Source: CAYYKD01 sp964471825 (lineage in GTDB: Bacteria; Spirochaetota; GWE2-31-10; CAYYKD01). From it: a DNA stretch of 64,000 nucleotides. The stretch is taken from NCBI GenBank assembly GCA_964471825.1, contig CAYYKD010000007.1, positions 1-64,000 of the forward strand. The letters run 5' to 3'. This document shows positions 18,389 through 26,000 of this stretch, one piece after another; position 1 is the first letter of the stretch, and each line of letters opens with the position of its first letter. Made by a program: the position numbers and the translations under genes. Under the pieces are notes generated by a model, which ran no database searches, was not told the DNA's origin, and saw only the letters and a list, made by a program, of their open reading frames with translations.

Positions 18389-18702
18389 ATCTCATTATCT
18401 ATCCAATCAAAATATGAAGAAAGACCGGATGGAATAGGCGTAAGTAATATCTCAGGTATCTCATAGGGGTGATTTTTAAGTATCACTTCTTTCAATTTGT
18501 AGAATATGTCAGACTCAGTTTTAATTGATAGTGTAAATTCATTCTCTGTTTTTACTTCACCTTTCCACCAATAAAAACTTTTAACAGGTGACAAAGAAAC
18601 CTGAACACAAGCCGCAAGTCTAGCCTCAAGAACTACTACGGCAAGCTTTTCGCCGGTTTCTAGATCCGGTACTGTAACACTAACCACGCAATACTTGTCC
18701 AT
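18382..18702 (-). CDS. cutA: Divalent-cation tolerance protein CutA
   Basis: 106 residues, full length for the trimeric CutA1 family. Signatures: VVVLEARLAACVQV, SFYWWKGEV, ENEFTLSIKT, HPYEIPEIL and DWIDNE at the end. CutA1 binds copper in vitro, but its cellular role is still unclear. It reads toward pabC, and a 117-base gap separates it from the Trx-TrxR gene upstream. Confidence 0.95.
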   Translation of the reverse strand: MDKYCVVSVTVPDLETGEKLAVVVLEARLAACVQVSLSPVKSFYWWKGEVKTENEFTLSIKTESDIFYKLKEVILKNHPYEIPEILLTPIPSGLSSYFDWIDNEIN

Positions 18703-18819
18703 TATTTATATCCATTTTGAGCATCTGTTTAGAGATGATAATTTTTAAATGCTCATATAAAAATTTAACAGTATATTAACATATTAAATGAAATTGACAA
18801 GATATAAAATTTAAAATAA

Positions 18820-20091
18820 CTAAATTTTTGAAAGATATCGTTGTGCCTGTAAAGCTGCATTTGTTCCGTCTGAAACTGCAGTCGTTATCTGTCTGAAGAA
18901 TTTTCTTCTGACATCGCCGGCGGCAAAAACTCCCTCAATATTAGTATGTGTTGACTCATCAGCATCAATGTATCCCTCTGCATCAAGGTTTATCTGAGTA
19001 TTAAAAAGCTCTGTCTGCGGTTGATAGCCGATAAATACAAATACGCCTTCCCCATTATTGAGGATCATTTTTTCTTTTGTCTTTGTATTTTGTACTTCCA
19101 GCATTCTGAATTGATCATCACCGATAAATCTTGTAGGTGCGAAGTATTGCATCACCTTCACTTTTGGATTGGATAGCAGCTTGTCAAGAGAGGTCTTGTT
19201 TGCTCTAAACTCGCTTCTATGTATGAGGGTTATCTCTTTTGCAAATTCGGTAAGATAGAGAGTTTCCTCTATTGCAGAGTCGCCGCCTCCTATAACAAAT
19301 ATTTTTTTATCCTCATAGAATTTCCCGTCACAGGTAGCACAATATGAGATACCCTTTCCAAAGAACTCTTTTTCACCTTCAATATACATAGACTTTGGTT
19401 TTGCTCCGGTTGCAATAATGATCGATTTTGCAAATATTCGCTTATCGTCATCGATCTCGATAATCTTATTTTTTAGATCTAAGCGTGTAACTTCTGCAGA
19501 CTGTAGAATCTTAGCACCGTTTTGTTTTGTCTGTTCAGACATATGATGCATTAGCATAAAACCATTTATCTCTTTTTCGAAACCGGGATAGTTTGCTACA
19601 AGATGAGTGAGGTTAACCTGTCCACCCGGATTACCCTGTTCAATTATTATTGTTTTTAACTTTGCTCTTGAAGTGTAAAGGCCCGCTGTTAACCCTGCAG
19701 GACCGGCACCGATTATTGCTATGTCAAAATGCCAATCATCTCGCTTGGTATTTTTAGTTTTATCCTCAAGTCCAAAGTTATCAATTATCGCTTTCTTTAG
19801 TTCACTTTTTTTTACAGCTCCGCTCAATCTGTTACCAACCTCTTTTCCGTTATTATAGAAAAGGAGAGTCGGGCTTGATTTAACTCCCAGTTTTAATGCA
19901 AGCTCTTTATTGCCCTGTCTAAACATTTTATAGATAGTTATATTGTCTCCGTATAGTTTACTAAAGAAATCCAGCTTCGGGTATAAAGCCTCGCATGGGG
20001 GACATTCAGTAGAATAGAGGTCAAGTATAATTGCTTTTTTACTTTTAATTATTAAATCATCGTATTGATCCATTGTTATTTCTATTGCCAT
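18820..20091 (-). CDS. Thioredoxin-thioredoxin reductase fusion
   Basis: 423 residues: an N-terminal thioredoxin-fold domain (1-110) with CPPC at 30-33 and cis-Pro in SSPTLLF, a short linker, then a complete thioredoxin reductase from residue 121 (FAD motif GAGPAG 128-133, redox CATC 251-254, GGGDSA NADPH motif, AAGDVRRK). Known reductase-thioredoxin fusions usually carry thioredoxin at the C-terminus, as in Mycobacterium leprae, so this order is unusual. CPPC instead of CGPC suggests altered potential. It starts 10 bases after the radical SAM gene and is probably the last gene of that operon, where it could supply reducing power. Confidence 0.92.
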   Translation of the reverse strand: MAIEITMDQYDDLIIKSKKAIILDLYSTECPPCEALYPKLDFFSKLYGDNITIYKMFRQGNKELALKLGVKSSPTLLFYNNGKEVGNRLSGAVKKSELKKAIIDNFGLEDKTKNTKRDDWHFDIAIIGAGPAGLTAGLYTSRAKLKTIIIEQGNPGGQVNLTHLVANYPGFEKEINGFMLMHHMSEQTKQNGAKILQSAEVTRLDLKNKIIEIDDDKRIFAKSIIIATGAKPKSMYIEGEKEFFGKGISYCATCDGKFYEDKKIFVIGGGDSAIEETLYLTEFAKEITLIHRSEFRANKTSLDKLLSNPKVKVMQYFAPTRFIGDDQFRMLEVQNTKTKEKMILNNGEGVFVFIGYQPQTELFNTQINLDAEGYIDADESTHTNIEGVFAAGDVRRKFFRQITTAVSDGTNAALQAQRYLSKI

Positions 20092-20101
20092 ATTGTTTTC
20101 C

Positions 20102-21430
20102 TTATAATATTTTACTTTTAAAATACTTTATTCCTATATCAACAACCTCTTTTACAGGTTTGCAGTTCTTACTCAGCGGCGTTCCGTTTCTATCATTTGC
20201 GATTACACCGCAGCCACCTCCGCATAGGAGAGCCACGCTGCAGTCGGAACAGCCGGGGATGGTTAGAATTGATCTTTGAGTCCAGTCCTTCATTTTGTCG
20301 GTATAAAACTCAACCTCAGGATAGAATTTACCGAATTCATAGCCTTCTCTACCACAGCTTGCAGTACAGCCGTATATGTTACCTGACCAGTCAAAAACAA
20401 ACTCGCTTTTTCCGGCAGGGCATGTGTCAAAAGAGGGTAGGTAGGCCTCTTTTTTTTCTACAATATTTTTTATCCCAAAGAATGAAGGAGTATGCATTTG
20501 TGCAACAAGCGGATATTTATCCATTAGTTTAACAAACTCTCTATACATTTCATCCAGCTCATATAGCAGCTCTTCACCGGAGTGCGGATCAATTAACTCA
20601 TAGTTTCTGCCAAGTGAGGTCTTGAATATCATTTTATTTTTTTTCAGTAGTCCAGCATTGTCAAGTTTTTCTGCTAATCCGGGAAGGGTGGGCATAGTTT
20701 GTTTATCTATGATAATTCTGAGATTTACCTGAATAAAGTTGTCAGTCAGGTATTTCATACCATCAATTATCCTTGCAAAACTGTTATTATCGTTTTTTGT
20801 GTATCTTCTTTTGTTATGGATCTGTTCATCTCCGTCGAGGGTTATATGAACCTCTCTGACAAAGTTATTTACAAGTATATCCTTGAATTTTAATATCTCA
20901 TAGCCGTTTGTAACAACCGCATAGTAAATATTATTCTCAATAAGTTTTGAAGCCAGATACCTTATCAGATCAGCCTGTTTTGGGGAGTCTAAAAGAGGTT
21001 CTCCTCCAAAAATTGTAACAAAGAATTCGGGTTTTACCTGTTCTCTATATTTTATAAGGTATTTAATTATATTGTCTATCATAGGCTTTGTCATAAGATT
21101 GGTATTTTCAATCCCCTTCTGATAGCAGTATGAACAATTAAAGTTACAGTTGTAGGTTGGTACTATCAAAAACTGGGTATCACTTTTATTCATTTCATTA
21201 TTAAACTCTGTGTTTTTTTTACCTATAAACTCATCTTCTTGCAATTCATTTTCAAATACAAATCCTCTTTTTAGCCAGTAATTATACTCATCTTCATTTT
21301 GCGGTTCAAGTTTCTTGAATCTTTCGATACTTTGTTTATCAGCAACATCAAATGCTCCGCTTAATGGATTAAATACAGTAAAATTAATTCCTTCAATATC
21401 TGTTATTAGATTGTACTTTGAATGCTTCAT
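20102..21430 (-). CDS. Radical SAM/SPASM peptide maturase (candidate)
   Basis: 442 residues. The radical SAM cluster motif CxxxCxxC is C95, C99, C102 (YNCNFNCSYCYQ), with FGGEPLL as the glycine-rich SAM motif. The last ~100 residues are a SPASM domain with many Cys (DTCPAGKSEF, YGCTASCG, CSDC, LLCGGGCG, NCKPV) for auxiliary [4Fe-4S] clusters. Before the cluster lie about 85 residues that start KYNLITDIEGINFTVFNP, as seen in peptide-modifying members. SPASM proteins modify ribosomal peptides or act as sulfatase maturases. A 40-residue Cys-rich gene lies directly upstream and no sulfatase is nearby, so peptide maturation is the better reading. AGGAAAG lies 6 bases before the ATG. Confidence 0.88.
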   Translation of the reverse strand: MKHSKYNLITDIEGINFTVFNPLSGAFDVADKQSIERFKKLEPQNEDEYNYWLKRGFVFENELQEDEFIGKKNTEFNNEMNKSDTQFLIVPTYNCNFNCSYCYQKGIENTNLMTKPMIDNIIKYLIKYREQVKPEFFVTIFGGEPLLDSPKQADLIRYLASKLIENNIYYAVVTNGYEILKFKDILVNNFVREVHITLDGDEQIHNKRRYTKNDNNSFARIIDGMKYLTDNFIQVNLRIIIDKQTMPTLPGLAEKLDNAGLLKKNKMIFKTSLGRNYELIDPHSGEELLYELDEMYREFVKLMDKYPLVAQMHTPSFFGIKNIVEKKEAYLPSFDTCPAGKSEFVFDWSGNIYGCTASCGREGYEFGKFYPEVEFYTDKMKDWTQRSILTIPGCSDCSVALLCGGGCGVIANDRNGTPLSKNCKPVKEVVDIGIKYFKSKIL

Positions 21431-21475
21431 TTTTAACTTTCCTCATAAAAGTAATTTCGAAAAGAAATTTCGAAT

Positions 21476-21536
21476 AAAAAACTGCGGAGTAAAGGGCGAT
21501 AGTATAATAATAAGTGCCCTATGCCATTACCCCGCA
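21476..21536 (-). terminator. Attenuator between peptide gene and radical SAM gene
   Basis: On the minus strand, arms 21527-21536 and 21483-21492 pair 9 of 10 (TGCGGGGTAA with TTACTCCGCA), and an inner GGGC/GCCC pair adds to the stem. Six T follow at 21481-21476. This is a good intrinsic terminator placed after the peptide gene and before its maturase, so partial read-through would make more precursor than enzyme. Confidence 0.75.
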
Positions 21537-21556
21537 AATTCTGTTATATCACTTTA

Positions 21557-21679
21557 TTAATCGTGACAGCCCATAATTACTGCACTTTTTTTTGCACAGC
21601 ATTGAGCTACCGAGCTGTCAGCTTTTGCACAGCAATCATTGTTTTTCATGATGTTAACATTTGTAATCGGTCTCATCAT
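21557..21679 (-). CDS. Cys-rich 40-residue peptide, candidate RiPP precursor
   Basis: Small gene too short for ordinary ORF cut-offs. Overlaps the methyltransferase stop (ATGATG); GGAG is 4 bases before the first ATG and 7 before the second, so translation may start at 21676 (39 residues). The N-terminal part (MMRPITNVNIMKNND) looks leader-like. The C-terminal part has an 11-residue repeat: CCAKADSSVAQ, CCAKKSAVIMG, then CHD. The five Cys (16, 17, 27, 28, 38) keep a strict 11-residue period. No signal peptide. Lies between a methyltransferase and a radical SAM/SPASM enzyme on the same strand. I do not recognise the peptide family; function is inferred from context. Confidence 0.8.
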   Translation of the reverse strand: MMRPITNVNIMKNNDCCAKADSSVAQCCAKKSAVIMGCHD

Positions 21680-22281
21680 TTTACTCCTTTTATAGTTAAA
21701 CCGTAAAGTTTAAACCCCTCTTTAATATACTCTCTTTGATTTAACAAATCAAGTTTTTTAAACCCTGTATCTCTAATAATTTGCAGATATATTTCTTTCT
21801 GTAAAGCACCTCCAAGACATTGTGCAACCCATTCCGGACTTTCTGATATCTCTTTAGGTAACGGTTCTTTGGTTGCAATGTCCCCAATAATAAAATATCC
21901 GCCCGGTCTTAGTACCCTAAAAATCTCACTATATACTTTAGTTTTATCTTTAGCGTGATTAACAGCACAGTTAGAAGTTACCATGTCAAAGAAGTTACTT
22001 TCAAATGGTAGATTTTGCATCTCGGCTTTAATAAAATTAATGTTTCTTATACCTCTATTTGTGTTTGCTTTTTCAAGCATTCCATCTGTTACATCTAATC
22101 CAAATAAATTGCAATCACCTTCAAGTTTATCATGTATATATATTAGTGTTTTACCTGATCCACAGCCAATGTCTAGTATGTTCATATCTTTATCTAAGCT
22201 ATAAAAATTTTTTATATCCATGCAGCCTAAACTTTCATCTGTAAGATTTGTATATCTCTTTGTTATTTCATTGTTTATCAT
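21676..22281 (-). CDS. ArsM-like class I methyltransferase
   Basis: 201-residue SAM-dependent methyltransferase: motif I DIGCGSG (37-43), then FFDMVTSNCAVNHAKDK and EIFRVLRPGGYFIIGDI. The pattern SNC-x-N around C105 and Q-C-L-G-G-A around C155 matches the arsenite methyltransferase (ArsM) family; the two Cys are 50 residues apart, as are the As(III)-binding Cys174 and Cys224 of algal ArsM. It lacks the long N- and C-terminal parts of full ArsM (over 260 residues), so it may act on another soft metalloid or on the peptide. First gene of the operon; it has no Shine-Dalgarno sequence, and an AT-rich -10-like TAATAT ends 5 bases before the ATG. Confidence 0.82.
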   Translation of the reverse strand: MINNEITKRYTNLTDESLGCMDIKNFYSLDKDMNILDIGCGSGKTLIYIHDKLEGDCNLFGLDVTDGMLEKANTNRGIRNINFIKAEMQNLPFESNFFDMVTSNCAVNHAKDKTKVYSEIFRVLRPGGYFIIGDIATKEPLPKEISESPEWVAQCLGGALQKEIYLQIIRDTGFKKLDLLNQREYIKEGFKLYGLTIKGVK

Positions 22282-22317
22282 AAAATATATTAAGCAATTG
22301 TTGTGCCAATGTGTTGA

Positions 22318-22333
22318 TTTTGATCATTCAAAA
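22318..22333. promoter_or_regulatory. Operator-like palindrome upstream of the peptide operon
   Basis: TTTTGATCATTCAAAA has 6-bp perfect arms around TCAT and lies 37-52 bases upstream of the methyltransferase start. It could be a regulator site; no cognate regulator is in the window. Confidence 0.4.
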
Positions 22334-22440
22334 TGATGATATGTGTAGTTTCGGAAGGTGTGTATGTTTTTATGGTTTAATCGATCAGCTTTGGTAATGT
22401 GTTGGTGATAAACTATCAAACGGATAAATCGCCGAGGCTA

Positions 22441-22484
22441 AAAGTGTTAACTGTGTAATTAAAGTGTTAACAGCAGGTTAACAC
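22441..22484. promoter_or_regulatory. Cluster of GTTAAC motifs
   Basis: AAAGTGTTAAC occurs at 22441-22451 and 22461-22471, exactly 20 bp apart, with an inverted GTTAACAC at 22477-22484. Three palindromic GTTAAC cores in 44 bp, in the same helical phase for the first two, suggest a multimeric binding site. It lies between the Nudix gene end and the peptide operon. Confidence 0.4.
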
Positions 22485-22547
22485 GGTAAAAACAATTTAT
22501 CCGAGAATAGAAAACAATACCAAGAATCATGGAAGTTATTGTCGTGT

Positions 22548-23657
22548 TTACTCTTGCGATCGGTTTATCTGAAATACTTTCAATTCTGAAGTTTTAAGAA
22601 GTTTAAACTCAGCATTAAAATTATCTGTGGTTTTGTCACTAAGAACAAGCTCGTTTATTTCTTGTTCTGTGTAGAAGCTTGCATCGGATATTTCATCTTG
22701 ATTGAAGTGTATAGAATCATTGGTAATGTAGATAAAAGAGAAAACAAGCTCCCGTTCGATCTCTGATTGGTGTATATATTTTTTTAATGGAATTAGGTAT
22801 TTATCAATAATATTTAAACCTAACTCCTCTTTTGCTTCCCTTTTTAATGCCTCTATTAAATCTTCGCCATATTCGATATGACCACCAACGCTTGTGTCCC
22901 ATTTGCCGGGTTGAATATCCTTAGTCTCTGAGCGTTTCTGTAATAGGAGTTTTCTCTCTGTATTGAGTACATGGACATGTACGACAGGATGGAGGAGCAT
23001 AGTGCCTGAGTGACACACCTCTCTTGGTGATCTGCCGATAATCTTACCATCCTCATCAACAACGGAAAACCATTCTGAGTCCTTGTATTTCAGTAGGAAT
23101 CTTTTTTTTCTAATTCTGTTAAATATTTCAGATATAATAACAGGAACTCCAATAAATAGATATATCGATATACCGGATGTTAGTTTCCAGATCAACTGAT
23201 TTGCTATAAGTGAAGTGTAGATGACCAGAAGAACATATATAACTAGGAATGGAAGTATCAATAGGATGTCTATTTGAACTCTCTTGGTTGATTCGCTATC
23301 TATTGTGTCTAAACCTGTAATATTTCTAATGTAGAATAGTGTAAGTTTTTCGGATAGAGTTAAGACCGAAAAAAGTACTATAATAATGGTCGTGTAGATT
23401 GCCGGTCGTATCAGATTCAGATCGTTATTTTTTATCAGACTTGCTGCTACAAAAAAGGCTATGTAGAATAAAAAGTCATACAGTCTGAAAAAACTAAGTT
23501 TTTTTAATAATAATTTCTGATATAGCACTGTCAGAAGTATGATTGTCAGACTTGTACATAATGAGAGGATAATATTCTCAAAGAAGATGTCAATGGTTAG
23601 AAAAAGCACAAATGGTAATAATGATAATGCCGACAAAATAAAATTTTTTAATTTCAT
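22548..23657 (-). CDS. Membrane domain-Nudix hydrolase fusion
   Basis: 369 residues. The first ~185 contain about six membrane segments (8-26, 29-47, 60-76, 88-103, 131-150, 160-176). The rest is a soluble Nudix domain with a complete box: G259-x5-E265-x7-R273-E274-x2-E277-E278-x-G280 (GHIEYGEDLIEA, REAKEELG). The stretch KRSETKDIQPGKWDTSVGGH resembles the YfcD/isopentenyl-diphosphate isomerase-like branch. A membrane-tethered Nudix enzyme suggests a lipid-linked or nucleotide-lipid pyrophosphate substrate, which is inference. It is 37 bases downstream of ispF on the same strand, which makes an isoprenoid diphosphate substrate attractive. Confidence 0.85.
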   Translation of the reverse strand: MKLKNFILSALSLLPFVLFLTIDIFFENIILSLCTSLTIILLTVLYQKLLLKKLSFFRLYDFLFYIAFFVAASLIKNNDLNLIRPAIYTTIIIVLFSVLTLSEKLTLFYIRNITGLDTIDSESTKRVQIDILLILPFLVIYVLLVIYTSLIANQLIWKLTSGISIYLFIGVPVIISEIFNRIRKKRFLLKYKDSEWFSVVDEDGKIIGRSPREVCHSGTMLLHPVVHVHVLNTERKLLLQKRSETKDIQPGKWDTSVGGHIEYGEDLIEALKREAKEELGLNIIDKYLIPLKKYIHQSEIERELVFSFIYITNDSIHFNQDEISDASFYTEQEINELVLSDKTTDNFNAEFKLLKTSELKVFQINRSQE

Positions 23658-23694
23658 AAATTTCTCCGTTTTTTTTATATTTTACATATTTTTA

Positions 23695-24174
23695 CTATAT
23701 TTCAACAAGTACCGTACTAAACACCTCAACTGATCTGCCTTCACCGGTTCCATCGATGCCCTCTTTAGTTTTTGCTTTAACCGATATTCTATCTAAGGGT
23801 ATTCCTATGATAGAAGATAGGTTCTTTCTGACTTCCTGAATATGGGGCATTAGTTTTGGCTTTTGACAGATTATGGTGTTGTCGATGTTTATGATTGAAA
23901 CACCTGCTATGGAGAGTTTTTCAAGAACATTTTTTAATAATACCGTAGAATCAATCCCTTTGTAATTGGAGTCTGTATCCGGAAATAATGTACCTATATC
24001 ACCATAGGAGCATGCTCCAAGTAAGGCATCTATTATAGCGTGAATTAGTAAGTCACCGTCAGAATGGGCAAGAAATCCTTTATCAAATGGTATCTTAACA
24101 CCGCCAATGATAAAGTCTCGATTTTCTACAAGTTTATGTATGTCATAGCCGTTTCCGATTCGAAGATTCGTCAT
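23695..24174 (-). CDS. ispF: 2-C-methyl-D-erythritol 2,4-cyclodiphosphate synthase
   Basis: 159 residues from the preferred start. IspF signatures: GNGYDIHKL, HSDGDLLIHAIIDALLG, GDIGTLFPDTD, KAKTKEGIDGTGEGRS. Makes the cyclic diphosphate of the MEP isoprenoid pathway. The frame opens at 24186, but GAGG at that first ATG is correctly spaced for the ATG at 24174, and MTNLRIGNGYDIH is the normal start. Followed by the membrane-Nudix gene. Confidence 0.95.
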   Translation of the reverse strand: MTNLRIGNGYDIHKLVENRDFIIGGVKIPFDKGFLAHSDGDLLIHAIIDALLGACSYGDIGTLFPDTDSNYKGIDSTVLLKNVLEKLSIAGVSIINIDNTIICQKPKLMPHIQEVRKNLSSIIGIPLDRISVKAKTKEGIDGTGEGRSVEVFSTVLVEI

Positions 24175-24256
24175 AAAAAACCTCATAATATTAAAAAGTT
24201 ATCATATAAATAAAAAAATAAAAATAAAAATCAAAAGATAGTTAAAAAAATGAAAG

Positions 24257-25702
24257 TTATAAAACTAATGATAACACAAAAAGAGCTCCGGTTAAAGAAA
24301 AAAATGTAACTATCGAACCATATTTGATAAAATCAATAAATGAAAATTTAAAACCGTGATTTTTGAGGATCGAAAGCCACATGATACCGGCAAGGGCTCC
24401 AAATGGTGTTAAATTTGCACCCAGATTTGTGCCTGTGATTACTGCATATACAAGCGGTTTTTTTAAAACCTCTGTGACATTTGCAAGAACCGGAACAAAA
24501 AGAACAGATGCAGGAATATTATTTAGAAGGTTACAAATAATTGCTGTTGCCCAACCATAAACCATAACTCCATAGAAACCGGTATATTTTATGATCTCAT
24601 TTAATGTTTTGTAAATGTCTGTTGTAATGCCTGTTTTCTTTGCTGCAGCAACAATTATAAAAAGAGATACAACAAATGGCACGATACCCCAGGGCATTTT
24701 CTTAAAAGTATGTACAAGGATCGGGTTTTTTAATTTTTTTCCTGATTTAAGTGCAAGCAAATAGTTGTGGGTTATTCTTAAGATTATAAAAAATATGAGT
24801 GAAACAGCGAAGAAAAGTGAAACTGCCCACATCTTTAGATGACCATACTGTGCAAGTGAAAGTGTTATAATGCATAATAAGAGGGTGACCAGGCCTATAA
24901 TTGTGCCGTTTTTGTCTTTAATGGCATTCCTTGGATCTGTCGTTATAGGTTTTATCTGATGATTTAATTTTTTTCTAAATATTAAATATATTGTTATCAG
25001 ATTGATCAGTCCCGCTGCAATAGTCGGGAGTATCATTGCCTGGAAATACTCGAAAAAACCAATTTTAGTGGCCTCTGCGATAAGTATGTTGGTCGGATTA
25101 CCTACCAGAAGTGCCATGCTCCATGTATTTGCAGCAAAAAATTCTGCAATTAGAAATGGTATCGGATCTATACCCGTGTCCCTGGAAAAGTAATAGATAA
25201 AAGGTGTTACTGTAAGGATTATAATATCGTTTGAAGTGAAGATTGTAAGAATCGATACAGTAAAATATAAGTAGAAGAAAAGTTTCTTTGTGCTGTTGCC
25301 TGAGTATTTGACCGAGAGTCCGGCGCAGTAATCAAAAAATCCGCAGTAGTCTAAAAATATGCTTATATATGCCATAGAGAAAAATAATACAAGAATTCCC
25401 AGTGGAGAAAGAAATTCATTTCCCAGTAGGGCGAGTTTAATCTCACTCGTGTTTAAAATTCCTAAAATAATAATTAAGAGCGCTCCTATAACACCTGATA
25501 AATAAAATGTTTGAATCGATAGCCCTTTGTTGATTTTAACTACCGGTTTGAAAATAACAAGAATAGCAGTGGAGATTGTTGTGAGAGTTAGTAATATGTA
25601 GATAATTGATTTTGCGGGCAATGTGATCCTCATTATATTAGAAAATCGAAAAAACTCGATAGTGGCTATTGCAAAAATCATTGTTTTCGCATAAGTCTCC
25701 AT
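24257..25702 (-). CDS. ArsB/NhaD-type ion transporter
   Basis: 481 residues with about 11-12 membrane segments. The paired signatures SILTIFTSNDIIILTVTPF and SMALLVGNPTNILIA are those of the ion-transporter superfamily that holds ArsB (arsenite efflux), NhaD and CitM. Substrate specificity cannot be decided by eye; ArsB-like is the closest match to the TSND/GNPTN motifs. No ribosome-binding site precedes the first ATG, so the start may be internal (second Met at residue 8). It lies 2 kb upstream of the ArsM-like operon, separated by ispF and the Nudix gene. Confidence 0.8.
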   Translation of the reverse strand: METYAKTMIFAIATIEFFRFSNIMRITLPAKSIIYILLTLTTISTAILVIFKPVVKINKGLSIQTFYLSGVIGALLIIILGILNTSEIKLALLGNEFLSPLGILVLFFSMAYISIFLDYCGFFDYCAGLSVKYSGNSTKKLFFYLYFTVSILTIFTSNDIIILTVTPFIYYFSRDTGIDPIPFLIAEFFAANTWSMALLVGNPTNILIAEATKIGFFEYFQAMILPTIAAGLINLITIYLIFRKKLNHQIKPITTDPRNAIKDKNGTIIGLVTLLLCIITLSLAQYGHLKMWAVSLFFAVSLIFFIILRITHNYLLALKSGKKLKNPILVHTFKKMPWGIVPFVVSLFIIVAAAKKTGITTDIYKTLNEIIKYTGFYGVMVYGWATAIICNLLNNIPASVLFVPVLANVTEVLKKPLVYAVITGTNLGANLTPFGALAGIMWLSILKNHGFKFSFIDFIKYGSIVTFFSLTGALFVLSLVL

Positions 25703-26000
25703 AAATAAAAATACTATTATCTTGTCCTATGTATACAAATTTTAAAGTTAAAAGTCAATGGGTAGATTTTTAGAGAATATTCATTGAATCTACATAACGA
25801 CCTTATCGGTATATTTTTTATCAGATTATTGTGTTTTACTGTTACATAAAATCGATTAAACTGTACTTATAATAAACCAATAATGTACACAAAATCACAT
25901 AAAATATGCAAATAATATATCTTATGTGTTGACAAAAAGGTAACTTAGTTATAATATGGCATTGTTATTATAAATTATAATTAACATAAGGGGCATAGAC
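25703..26000. other. Divergent intergenic region with gdh promoter
   Basis: AT-rich, no ORF or RNA gene seen. The only clear element is the gdh promoter at 25929-25957. Confidence 0.6.
25929..25957 (+). promoter_or_regulatory. Promoter of the glutamate dehydrogenase gene
   Basis: TTGACA (25929-25934) is 17 bases before TAATAT (25952-25957), with an overlapping TATAAT at 15-base spacing. The ATG at 26001 has AAGGGG upstream. Confidence 0.65.
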
